A DNA stretch of 64,000 nucleotides from PRO6 sp035565775. Lineage in GTDB: Bacteria; Pseudomonadota; Alphaproteobacteria; Rhizobiales; Xanthobacteraceae. Below, piece by piece: positions 45,663-54,300 of the stretch. The translations under genes were made by a program, and so were the position numbers. Under the pieces are notes generated by a model that was not told the origin of the DNA, searched no databases, and saw nothing but the letters and a program-made list of their open reading frames with translations. How positions within the stretch are numbered: the first letter of the stretch is position 1; each line of letters begins with the position of its first letter. Where the stretch lies: NCBI GenBank assembly GCA_035565775.1, contig DATMRW010000030.1, forward strand, positions 62,001 to 126,000, written 5' to 3'.

Positions 45663-46048
45663 CAGAAGGAGGCCCCGTCAGGGTCCACAACGTCCTGCCG
45701 AACCTGCGTCTCCTCCGTCTGAGCCTTCTGCTTTCTCAGCCTTGCCGCGAAGGAGCGGCCCCTGCGCGGTCCGTGCTCCGCTGCGAGCGCCAGCCCCAGA
45801 TCATCCTTGCGGATATCGACCAGGTCAGCGAGCCGCTCCAGAAGGCCCAGCACAACGAGAACGTCGGCAAGCGTTCCGATGGCAACGCCGGGATCACCCC
45901 GTTCAAGGCGGGCGATGGAACTTGGCGAGGTTCCTGCGCGCACGGCGAGATCCGCCACGGCAATGCCACGCCGCAGACGCGCGTTGCGGATATCCTGGCC
46001 CAGCCGTTCCAGTGCTGGCTTCGCCTTAGGGGAACCCATCTCAATCAT
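45662..46048 (-). CDS. hipB: HipB-type antitoxin, Xre helix-turn-helix
   Basis: A 128-residue DNA-binding antitoxin. The Xre helix-turn-helix is RLGQDIRNARLRRGIAVADL, then AVRAGTSPSSIARLERGDP (residues 15-53). The C-terminal 60 residues are basic and may reach the toxin. It precedes and overlaps hipA by one base. It should repress the operon at the TCATATnTGA sites. Confidence 0.9.
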   Translation of the reverse strand: MIEMGSPKAKPALERLGQDIRNARLRRGIAVADLAVRAGTSPSSIARLERGDPGVAIGTLADVLVVLGLLERLADLVDIRKDDLGLALAAEHGPRRGRSFAARLRKQKAQTEETQVRQDVVDPDGASF

Positions 46049-46090
46049 CCATATTTGACGTAATGCACCAAATTAAATGTCATATATGAC
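46048..46090. promoter_or_regulatory. HipB operator-like palindromes upstream of hipB
   Basis: TCCATATTTGAC (46048-46059) and the perfect palindrome GTCATATATGAC (46079-46090) flank the likely promoter and the hipB start codon. Confidence 0.6.
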
Positions 46091-46204
46091 TAATTACGTC
46101 CATAGTCAAGAATTCTCGTCCGTGCCCGCCCGGACCACATCGCCTCGTTTTGGCAATCTGCGACAGGCGGGGCGCAAACTGAGGAGCTGATATTCTCGGT
46201 TTCC

Positions 46205-46810
46205 CTAGCCATTGGCGGTCAGTGCCTCGAGATAGGGCCGAATGACCGTGGCGACCGTTCCTCGCGCAGCCTTGCTGGCAATCTCGCTTGGCGTCGTCTT
46301 GCGCTGACGCAGCGCTTCCTGCAGGCCTTCGATCGCCACCGACAGGCCAATCTTGTTCCGATATCGGAAGCAATCGGCGATCGTCTTTGCGACGCCGAAA
46401 ACCTTCACGGGCACCCTCTCAACAGGGTGGGTCTCAACCCCCTCCGTCAGGAGACGATCTGTGAAACGTACCAGCCGAATGGGCGTGCCTTCGGTTTTCG
46501 GTGGCCAGTCCTTCTGACCCACGGCGAGCCAAACTTTCCTTGGCAGCTGATCGGTTAGCCCGTGGAACGCCAGGGCAGAAACGAGGCAAACGACGCCCTT
46601 GGGAACCCGTTTAGCCGTCTCTGCGAGACTGTGGTGAACGTCGAGGGGCGCGTCGGAGAGTTAATAAAGTCCTCGCGCGAGCCGAAGCACCTCGCCGTCG
46701 CGTTCCATGCGGCTCAGGGTGGCGGCTGTTACGCCCGCCTCGCGCAGCTCCGCCAGGCGCGAAATGCCGCGCGCGGTCAGCACGCTATGGGCGATCTGGC
46801 GTTGGAACAT
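46205..46810 (-). pseudogene. abiEi-type antitoxin gene broken by one stop codon
   Basis: The frame from ATG 46810 encodes MFQRQIAHSVLTARGISRLA, then AELREAGVTAATLSRMERDG and EVLRLARGLY, followed by TAA (46661-46663). It continues in the same frame as LSDAPLDVHHSLAETAKRVP, then KGVVCLVSALAFHGLTDQLP, to a normal end at 46205. Together they make a full AbiEi-like protein of about 201 codons with winged-helix N-terminus. CAA to TAA would explain the stop. A restart at a GTG (46520-46522) could give only the C-terminal domain. No AbiEii toxin gene follows, so the pair is decayed. Confidence 0.82.
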
Positions 46811-47115
46811 GGATGCTGGCACGATACAGAAACTCGGAGCTTAGAACCTATTGTCCGAGGTTTTGTATCATTTCTTTTGGACGAAGAAAGGTGCGTGCCA
46901 CATCGAAGAGGCAGCCGTTCCACGAAACCCGTTTGCCTCAAACGGACCTGAGCAGACAGCGACGACTGCTCTTCGGATCACCTTCTACATCATCACCGGG
47001 AGGGGAAGGCCTTCCCCTGCGGCCGAGCCCATGGGTCTCTGCCAACCCCTTCTGCGGAGCGGCTGCCCCGCAACGCCCCGCTAAGTAAGAGTGAGAGAGC
47101 GGACCGGTTTTCCGT
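46811..47115. other. intergenic region between abiEi remnant and DUF932 gene
   Basis: Roughly 300 bases between divergent genes, holding the 46823-46869 inverted repeat and, near 46990-47100, GC-rich sequence with no gene. It should contain the first promoter of the ICE backbone operon. Confidence 0.5.
46823..46869. promoter_or_regulatory. 16-base inverted repeat upstream of abiEi remnant
   Basis: GATACAGAAACTCGGA (46823-46838) matches the complement of TCCGAGGTTTTGTATC (46854-46869) at 14 of 16 positions with a 15-base spacer. It lies just before the abiEi start, where AbiEi antitoxins bind inverted repeats to repress their own operon. Confidence 0.6.
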
Positions 47116-47155
47116 GACGGGTTGAAAGTTGGAGAAGAGGTCTCCGACGCCCGTC
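47116..47155 (+). ncRNA. structured leader RNA, copy 1 (DUF932 gene)
   Basis: Outer stem GACGGG (47116-47121) with CCCGTC (47150-47155); inner stem GTTGGAGA (47128-47135) with TCTCCGAC (47141-47148). The internal loop is on the 5' side. The ribosome site GGAG follows directly, then ATG at 47171. The same architecture occurs at 48484-48524. Confidence 0.65.
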
Positions 47156-47170
47156 ATGGAGTTTGGTCCC

Positions 47171-48364
47171 ATGAACATGCAGGTCCTCGATGCGCGCTGT
47201 GACACCGGCGGCGGTTACAAGGTCGATGTCGGTCGTGGCGAGCGGGTCGGCCGCGTCTCGTCTGAGTGGTTCTCGCGTCCGGCCGACGAGCGCTACCTCT
47301 CCCTGTCGGAACTGGCCCACACGGTTCGCGACCGCACCGACCGCAGCCGGACGCGGGTAGTGGAAAGCGCGCTCATCCATGTCGAGGCGAACCGCAATGA
47401 TTCAGAACGGCTGGCGCTGATCCTGCCAGGCACAGATATGGCAGTCGCGCCGACCCATTGGAGCTTCGGCCAACTGGCCAGTCTGGTCGGTGCGCCAGCA
47501 GCCTATCTGCGCCAGCTTCCCGCACCGCTCGCCGCGATCAATCTGCAATACGGGCTGACCTCCAATCGGGCGAAGCAGATCAAGACACTCGAAACCGACA
47601 ATGGCCGGGTCGAGCTTCGCGCCGTCACCGGTCCGGATTACGGCCGGATCTTCGACCACGAGCTGGTCGAGGCCGTGCAGCGCATCGCCGGCAACGGCAC
47701 GGGCGACACCCGCTGGAAGGTGCCGGGCGTGCTCGACTGGTCGACCGGCATCTACAATCCGGGCGTCGACATCACCAAGGATACGACCACGCTCTATGCC
47801 TCCGACCGCGACGTCTTTCTGTTCCTGGTCGACGACCTGAATCCGATCGAGGCCGGCCGACTGCCAGATGGTTCGCCGGACTTATATTTCCGCGGCTTCT
47901 ACTGCTGGAATTCCGAGGTCGGCGCCAAGACGCTCGGCATGGCGAGCTTCTATCTGCGCGCGGTCTGCCAGAATCGCAATTTGTGGGGCGTGCAGGATTT
48001 CGAGGAAATCATCATCCGCCACTCCAAATATGCCGCCAATCGCTTCGCGCACGAGGCAGCCCCGGCGCTGCTGAACTTCGCGAACTCCTCGCCCCTGCCG
48101 TTCGTCAACGGCATCAGGGCGGCCCGCGAGCGGATCGTCGCCAGGACGGACGAAGACCGCACTGACTTCCTGCGTCGTCGCGGCTTCTCCAAGGCCGAGA
48201 CCGGCAAGATCATCGACAGTGTGCTGGCGGAGGAAGGTCGCCCGCCTGAGTCCATCTTCGATTTCGTGCAGGGCATTACTGCCGTCGCGCGCGACAAGCC
48301 GCATCAGGACGCCCGCCTCGACATGGAGGGTAAAGCCAAGAAGCTGCTCGATCGAGCCGCCTGA
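47171..48364 (+). CDS. DUF932 family plasmid/ICE protein
   Basis: A 397-residue protein of the DUF932 (phage/plasmid-like) family. Recognisable parts are RVVESALIHVEANRNDSERLA, LGAPAAYLRQLPAPLAAINL-like sequence, VTGPDYGRIFDHELVEAVQRI, FYCWNSEVGAKTLGMASFYL and CQNRNLWGV. The function is unknown; these genes mark conjugative plasmids and ICEs. I start at ATG 47171, because its GGAG and spacing align exactly with those of the next gene after an equivalent leader; in-frame upstream codons fall inside the leader hairpin. Confidence 0.85.
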   Translation: MNMQVLDARCDTGGGYKVDVGRGERVGRVSSEWFSRPADERYLSLSELAHTVRDRTDRSRTRVVESALIHVEANRNDSERLALILPGTDMAVAPTHWSFGQLASLVGAPAAYLRQLPAPLAAINLQYGLTSNRAKQIKTLETDNGRVELRAVTGPDYGRIFDHELVEAVQRIAGNGTGDTRWKVPGVLDWSTGIYNPGVDITKDTTTLYASDRDVFLFLVDDLNPIEAGRLPDGSPDLYFRGFYCWNSEVGAKTLGMASFYLRAVCQNRNLWGVQDFEEIIIRHSKYAANRFAHEAAPALLNFANSSPLPFVNGIRAARERIVARTDEDRTDFLRRRGFSKAETGKIIDSVLAEEGRPPESIFDFVQGITAVARDKPHQDARLDMEGKAKKLLDRAA

Positions 48365-48483
48365 TTTCCGCGAAGCCGGGGATGCGGTTTTCCGTGTCTC
48401 CGGCTTTGCGCTTCAGTGCCTTTCAGGTTTGCCGGTCCGTTGCGCTGCCCCCTTTAGAGGAAGAGGGCGGCGCTTCGCTTCGT

Positions 48484-48524
48484 GACGGGTTGGAGGTTGA
48501 GAGAGAGTCTCTCGGCCGCCCGTC
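48484..48524 (+). ncRNA. structured leader RNA, copy 2 (ParB-like gene)
   Basis: Outer stem GACGGG (48484-48489) with CCCGTC (48519-48524); inner stem GGTTGAGAGA (48495-48504) with TCTCTCGGCC (48508-48517). The pairing partners in the inner stem differ from copy 1 yet still pair. GGAG and ATG 48540 follow at the same distance. Confidence 0.65.
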
Positions 48525-48539
48525 GCGGAGTAAATCCCG

Positions 48540-50678
48540 ATGGCTACTGCCGTTCAAAAGATCGTCCTGTCGTCCTCGCGCGACATCCCCTTCAACAAGC
48601 TGGTGCTGAGCCAGTCCAATGTCCGGCGCGTGAAGGCCGGCATCTCGATCGAGGACCTCGCGGCCTCGATCGCTCGTCGCGGCCTGATCCAGAGCCTCAG
48701 CGTCTTTCCCGTCGTCGATGCCGAAGGCGTTGAGACCGGCATGTTCGAGGTGCCTGCCGGCGGCCGCCGCTTCCGCGCGCTCGAACTGCTGGTGAAGCAG
48801 AAGCGTCTCGTCAAAGTTGCGCCCGTCCCCTGCGTGGTCCGCGATCGCGACGGCGCCATCCTGCCCGAGGAGGTGTCGCTCGCCGAGAATATTGAGCGCG
48901 CGCCGCTGCATCCGCTCGATCAGTTCCGCGCCTTCCACGACATGCTGACCAAGGGCATGACCGAGGAGGAGATCGCTGCGGCGTTCTTCGTGCCCGTCAA
49001 CGTGGTCAAGCAGCGGCTGCGCCTCGCGACCGTCTCGCCCGCCCTTTACGACGTCTATGCCGACGACGGCATGACGCTGGAGCAGCTCATGGCCTTCACG
49101 GTCTCCGAAGACCACGAGCGTCAGTTGCAGGTCTGGGACGCGATCAAGGATGCCTGGTCGAAGGAGCCCTATCAGATCCGGCGCATGCTGACCGAGACCA
49201 CGGTGCGCGCCTCCGACAAGCGGGCCGTCTTCCTCGGCGTCGACACCTATGAGGCGGCCGGAGGGATCGTCATGCGCGACCTGTTCCAGGCCGACGATGG
49301 CGGCTGGCTGCAGGACGTCGGGCTTCTCGATCGCCTCGTCGCCGAGAAGCTGAAGGCCGAGGCCGAGGCTATCGCTGCCGAGGGCTGGAAGTGGATCGAG
49401 GTCGCGGTCAGCTTCCCTTACGATGCCGTGCGCGGCTTTCACGAGGTCTCCGGCGCGCCGATCGATCTGTCGGCCGAGGAACAGGCGACCATCGAGGCGC
49501 TCACCGCCGAGCAGGCCAGACTCGAGGCGGAATATCAGGATGCCGACGAGCTGCCCGACGAGGTCGACGAGCGTATGGGCGAGATCGAGACCGCTCTGGC
49601 CGCGTTCGACGATCGCCCCGAGCACTTCGAGCCGGCAGACATCGCCATCGCCGGCGTCTTCGTCAGCATAGACGCCAACGGATCGCTTTCGGTCGATCGC
49701 GGCTTCGTCCGGCCCGAGGATGTCCCCAAGGTTCGGGCCGATGGCGAGGAGGGATCGGAAATGGACACGGAATACGTCGACGCCGATAGCCCGTCGGTGC
49801 GACGCGCCGTCATTACCATCGGCGGCCAACCCGCCGAGTCCGATGACGACGATGAGGACGACGGAATCAAGCCGCTGCCCGAACGCCTCGTCATCGAGCT
49901 GACCGCCTACCGCACCCTCGCTTTGCGCAACGCAGTGGCGGAAAACCCGCACATCGCCATGACGGCGCTTCTTCACAAGCTGGTCTCGGACACCTTCATG
50001 ACCCGCATGTACACGGGCGCCATGGAGGCAGGGGTGAAGCACGTCTTCTTCCCGGTTCAGGACGAGACGCTGAAGGACAGCCCCTCCGCGCGCGCCGTGC
50101 AGGAGCGCCACGACGCCTGGGCCGCTGACATCCCGAAGGACGATGACGCCCTGTGGGACTGGCTCGCCGCGCTCGACGATGCCAGCCGCATGGGTCTGCT
50201 GGCGCATTGCGTCAGCTATGGCGTGAACGCGCTCTATGAGCGGCCGAACCCGTACAGCGCGGGCGGCGTGTCGCAGCACACGCTCGACATGAGGCTCGCG
50301 CAGGCCGACCGGCTGACGCGGGCGACCGGGCTCGACATCGTCGAAGCCGGCTGGCGTCCGACCTTCGGCAACTACCTCAACCGTGTCACCAAGCCGCGCA
50401 TCCTCGAAGCCGTCCGCGAAGGCGCCGGTGAACGGGCGGCCCAGCTCATCGACCATCTGAAAAAGGGCGACATGGCCAAGGAGGCCGAGCGTCTCCTGGC
50501 CGATAGTGGCTGGCTGCCCGAGCCGCTTCGGCTTGCCGGCATTGAGAGCGATCGGGCAGCGGACACCGATGACGGCGGAGAAGCCGACGGGGCCGAGCTG
50601 CCTGACTTCCTCAGCGCTGACGACGAAACGTCGGCCGATGGCGAGGACGACGAACGTCACCTCGTCGCCGCCGAATGA
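48540..50678 (+). CDS. large ParB/RepB/Spo0J-like protein
   Basis: A 712-residue protein. Residues 15-115 are a ParB N-terminal domain: LVLSQSNVRRVKAGISIEDL, GLIQSLSVFPV, PAGGRRFRALE and, at about 115-125, SLAENIERAPLHP. A helix-turn-helix follows (TEEEIAAAFFVPVNVVKQRL). The central acidic coiled region (about 310-460) and long C-terminal half are not seen in partition ParB proteins. It may act in DNA maintenance or regulation of the element rather than chromosome-style partition, since a separate parA lies 13 kb away. Confidence 0.85.
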   Translation: MATAVQKIVLSSSRDIPFNKLVLSQSNVRRVKAGISIEDLAASIARRGLIQSLSVFPVVDAEGVETGMFEVPAGGRRFRALELLVKQKRLVKVAPVPCVVRDRDGAILPEEVSLAENIERAPLHPLDQFRAFHDMLTKGMTEEEIAAAFFVPVNVVKQRLRLATVSPALYDVYADDGMTLEQLMAFTVSEDHERQLQVWDAIKDAWSKEPYQIRRMLTETTVRASDKRAVFLGVDTYEAAGGIVMRDLFQADDGGWLQDVGLLDRLVAEKLKAEAEAIAAEGWKWIEVAVSFPYDAVRGFHEVSGAPIDLSAEEQATIEALTAEQARLEAEYQDADELPDEVDERMGEIETALAAFDDRPEHFEPADIAIAGVFVSIDANGSLSVDRGFVRPEDVPKVRADGEEGSEMDTEYVDADSPSVRRAVITIGGQPAESDDDDEDDGIKPLPERLVIELTAYRTLALRNAVAENPHIAMTALLHKLVSDTFMTRMYTGAMEAGVKHVFFPVQDETLKDSPSARAVQERHDAWAADIPKDDDALWDWLAALDDASRMGLLAHCVSYGVNALYERPNPYSAGGVSQHTLDMRLAQADRLTRATGLDIVEAGWRPTFGNYLNRVTKPRILEAVREGAGERAAQLIDHLKKGDMAKEAERLLADSGWLPEPLRLAGIESDRAADTDDGGEADGAELPDFLSADDETSADGEDDERHLVAAE

Positions 50679-50729
50679 GCGGCTCGCGGGGCGGCTCGGC
50701 CGCTCCGCAACTTCCAATCCCATCCACTC

Positions 50730-50757
50730 AGAGCCCGGCCCAGCGCTGGGCTCTTTT
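50730..50757 (+). terminator. hairpin with short T-run after the ParB-like gene
   Basis: AGAGCCC (50730-50736) pairs with GGGCTCT (50748-50754), followed by TTT. It lies less than 20 bases before the next start codon, so it may attenuate as well as terminate. Confidence 0.65.
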
Positions 50758-50774
50758 CGTTTCAGGAGCCCGAC

Positions 50775-51176
50775 ATGACCGATTTTCTCACCCGCTTCTC
50801 CTGCCTGCTCGACGTCGGCTCGCTCGCGAATGTCGCGCGGGCCTTCGAGATCTACACCGCGCTGATGGCCGAGAATGGTCGTGAGAACCCGCCCGCCGAG
50901 CCGTTCCTGCTCTCGCTGACGCCCGAGCACGGCGCGAAGCGCCTTTGGCTTCGCGACCCCGGCAACGCCGATCCGCAGTTGCTGATCACCTTCGTCACGC
51001 GCTGCGCGGAGACATTCGCGCTCACCGGCACCTGGGGGTTTCAGTGGGCCGTCATCGCCTCGGCCCCTGTCGTCGACGGCTTCTCCGGCGGCGCCCATCT
51101 GCTCGACCTCGGCACAGGCCGCACGATCGAATGGATCAGTACCAGTCGGTGGCTGGCCGAAAGCGGAACGCGCTGA
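50775..51176 (+). CDS. conserved ICE-associated protein, unknown function
   Basis: A 133-residue protein starting at ATG 50775 with AGGAG upstream. No domain is recognised. It has a helical N-terminus (FLTRFSCLLDVGSLANVARA), a middle beta-rich part (RLWLRDPGNADPQLLITFV) and a WISTSRWLAE end. Its position between the ParB-like and helicase genes is typical of backbone hypothetical proteins of this element family. It is framed by two hairpin terminators. Confidence 0.7.
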   Translation: MTDFLTRFSCLLDVGSLANVARAFEIYTALMAENGRENPPAEPFLLSLTPEHGAKRLWLRDPGNADPQLLITFVTRCAETFALTGTWGFQWAVIASAPVVDGFSGGAHLLDLGTGRTIEWISTSRWLAESGTR

Positions 51177-51191
51177 TCCCCGACCATGCGC

Positions 51192-51222
51192 GCGCCCGGC
51201 CTCACGGTCGGGCGCTTTTTTT
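51192..51222 (+). terminator. intrinsic terminator
   Basis: GCGCCCGGCC (51192-51201) pairs with GGTCGGGCGC (51206-51215) around TCAC, followed by seven T. Confidence 0.9.
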
Positions 51223-51328
51223 ATGTCAGCGGACAAGAGGAAGAGGACGGCCGGGGCGGGTCGAGTTCGGGCGGTCGAGAGAGAGCGCCAACCGAGCTTG
51301 TCCCTTCCGCTCTCCCAAGGTTCCTTCC

Positions 51329-54300
51329 ATGAACATTCTGTCTCCCGTGGCCCCTGCGGTCGCGCCCGTCACCCGTGCGTCCCAGACCCTCGCCGTGGCG
51401 CTACAGCTTCTCAAACATCTCGAACGCGGCCAGCGCGTCGATGCCGCGATCCTTCGTGCAGCGATGGAAACAGCCTTCGGCGCATCCGACACCAGCGGCG
51501 CCTGGGACTGGAAGGCGGCCTATGAGGCCTGCGAGGTCGCGACAGTCCTCTTCCTGCGTAAATACGGAAAGGCGCTTTTCCGCAAAGCCGCATCTCCGGC
51601 TGCACGTCTCTCCGCTCTTTCAAAGATCGCCGGGCTCCTGCCGACGCATACCCGGCGCTCGGAAGAATCGCAGGCGCTCCAGCAGTTCTCGACGCCGGTG
51701 CCACTCGGCCTTGCCGCCGTGGCGGCCGCCTCCATTGCTGCTGGCGATATCGTGCTGGAGCCGTCGGCTGGCACCGGCCTGCTCGCGATCCTGGCCGAGA
51801 TATCAGGCGGAACGCTCCTCCTCAACGAGCTGGCCGAGACCCGTGCCGATCTTCTCGCAGCGCTGTTTCCGGGCGTAGCCGTCACCCGCTTCGACGCCGC
51901 CCAGATCGACGATCATCTCGCGCCGGACGCCACCCCCTCAGTCGTGCTGATGAACCCGCCATTCTCCGTCATGGCGAACGTCTCCGGCCGCGTGGTCGAC
52001 GCCGCCTATCGCCATGTCGCTTCAGCGCTGGCCCGGCTTGCCGATGGCGGACGGCTGGTGGCGATCACCGGCGCCAACTTCGGCCCCGACCATCCGGCTT
52101 GGGCCGCGGCCTTCGTCCGGCTTCAGGAACACGGCCGCGTGGTGTTCACTGCCGCGATCGACGGCTCGGTCTATGCCAAGCACGGCACGACCATCGACAC
52201 GCAGCTGACGGTCATCGACAAGCTGCCGGCCGACAATCGTTCGGCATTTCCCCCTTCGCCAGGCATCGCGCCCGACGTCGACACGCTGCTCGGCTGGATC
52301 GAGACGCAGGTTCCGCCGCGTCCGACTGCCACCCTCCCGCCAGTGGCAACTTCGGCGTCTACCGCGACGCCCCGGACCGTTCGCGGATACCCGGCGCGTA
52401 CTACTGCGGCACGTCCCGCGACGCCCGCATCCATCGAGCCCGAAGGCGTCGAACTCGCCTATGCGACCGTGGAGTGGACGCCTGCCGAAATCGGCCGGAT
52501 CACCGACGCGATCTATGAAGAATATGGATTGCAGGCGATCCGTATTCCCGGGGCGCAGGCCCATCCGACCAAGCTTGTGCAATCCGTCGCGATGGCCTCG
52601 GTCACGCCGCCCAGGCCGAGCTACCGACCCCGGCTGCCTGCAAATATCGTCCCGGATGGTCTACTCTCCGACGCCCAGCTCGAAACCGTTATCTACGCTG
52701 GCGAAGCGCATGCCGACTTCCTCGCCGGTTCGTGGACGCTCGACGAGACTTTCGACGTCGTCTCGGCAGCGCCCGACGACGCGCCGAACTCTGTGCGCTT
52801 CCGCCGCGGCTTCATGCTCGGCGACGGGACCGGCGCCGGTAAGGGTCGCCAGTCGGCCGGCATCATCCTCGATAACTGGATGCAGGGCCGCCGGAAGGCG
52901 GTATGGATCTCCAAATCCGACAAGCTGCTGGAGGATGCCCAGCGCGACTGGTCGGCGCTCGGCATGGAGCGCCTGCTGGTCACGCCGCTGTCGCGCTTTC
53001 CGCAGGGCAAGGACATCACGCTCTCGGAAGCCGTCCTATTCACCACCTATGCCACGCTACGGTCCGACGACCGCGGCGAGAAGCTTTCCCGCGTCAGGCA
53101 GATCGTCGAATGGTTGGGCTCCGACTTCGACGGAGTGATCATTTTCGACGAGAGCCACGCCATGCAGAACGCCGCTGGTGGAAAGGGCGAACGCGGCGAT
53201 GTCGCCGCCTCCCAGCAGGGCCGTGCGGGCCTTCGACTCCAGCACGCCCTGCCGAATGCGCGCGTCGTCTATGTCTCGGCAACCGGCGCGACCACCGTCC
53301 ACAACCTCGCCTACGCCCAGCGCCTCGGTCTCTGGGGCGGCGAAGACTTCCCGTTCTCGACCCGCGCCGAATTCGTCGAAGCGATTGAGGACGGCGGCGT
53401 AGCGGCGATGGAAGTGCTGGCCCGCGACCTGCGCTCACTCGGCCTCTACACGGCGCGGTCGCTCTCCTATGACGGCGTCGAATACGAACTGGTCGAGCAC
53501 CAGCTAACCCCTGATCAGACGCGCATCTATGACGCCTATGCCGGCGCCTTCGCCGTCATCCATAACAATCTCGACGCCGCCATGCAGGCCGCCAACATCA
53601 CCGGCGGCCCTGATGGCAGCGGGGGCACGCTGAACCGGCAGGCCAAGTCCGCCGCCCGCTCGGCCTTCGAATCCGCCAAACAGCGCTTTTTCGGTCATCT
53701 CCTCACCAGCATGAAGACGCCGACCCTGATCCGGTCAATCGAGCAGGACCTGGCGGACGGCCATGCCGCCGTGATCCAGATCGTCTCGACCGGCGAGGCA
53801 CTGATGGAACGTCGTCTCGCGGAGATCCCGACGGAAGAATGGAACGACGTCCGGGTGGACATCACCCCGCGCGAATACGTTCTGGATTATCTCGCCCATT
53901 CCTTCCCGGTGCAGCTCCACGAGCCCTTCACCGACAGCGAGGGCAACCTGTCGTCGCGACCCGTGTTTCGCGACGGCCAGCCGGTCGAGAGCCGCGACGC
54001 CGTTGCCCGTCGTGACCGCCTGATCGAGAGGCTCGCTTCGCTGCCCCCAGTTCCCGGCGCGCTCGATCAGATCGTCCAGCGCTTCGGAACCGATGTCGTG
54101 GCTGAGGTGACAGGGCGCTCGCGCCGAATCGTCCGCAAGACCAGCCCCGGCGGCATCGACCGCCTTGCCGTGGAGAACCGCGCCGGATCGGCCAATCTCG
54201 CCGAGACTCAAGCGTTCATGGATGATCAGAAGCGTATCCTGATCTTCTCCGACGCCGGCGGCACCGGGCGCAGCTACCACGCCGATCTGTCGGCGCGGAA

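Noticed and set aside
48423..51236. A 937-codon open frame antisense to the ParB-like gene
   Set aside because: It mirrors the GC-rich codon pattern of the plus-strand gene, has no recognisable domain, and would span three annotated features and a terminator.
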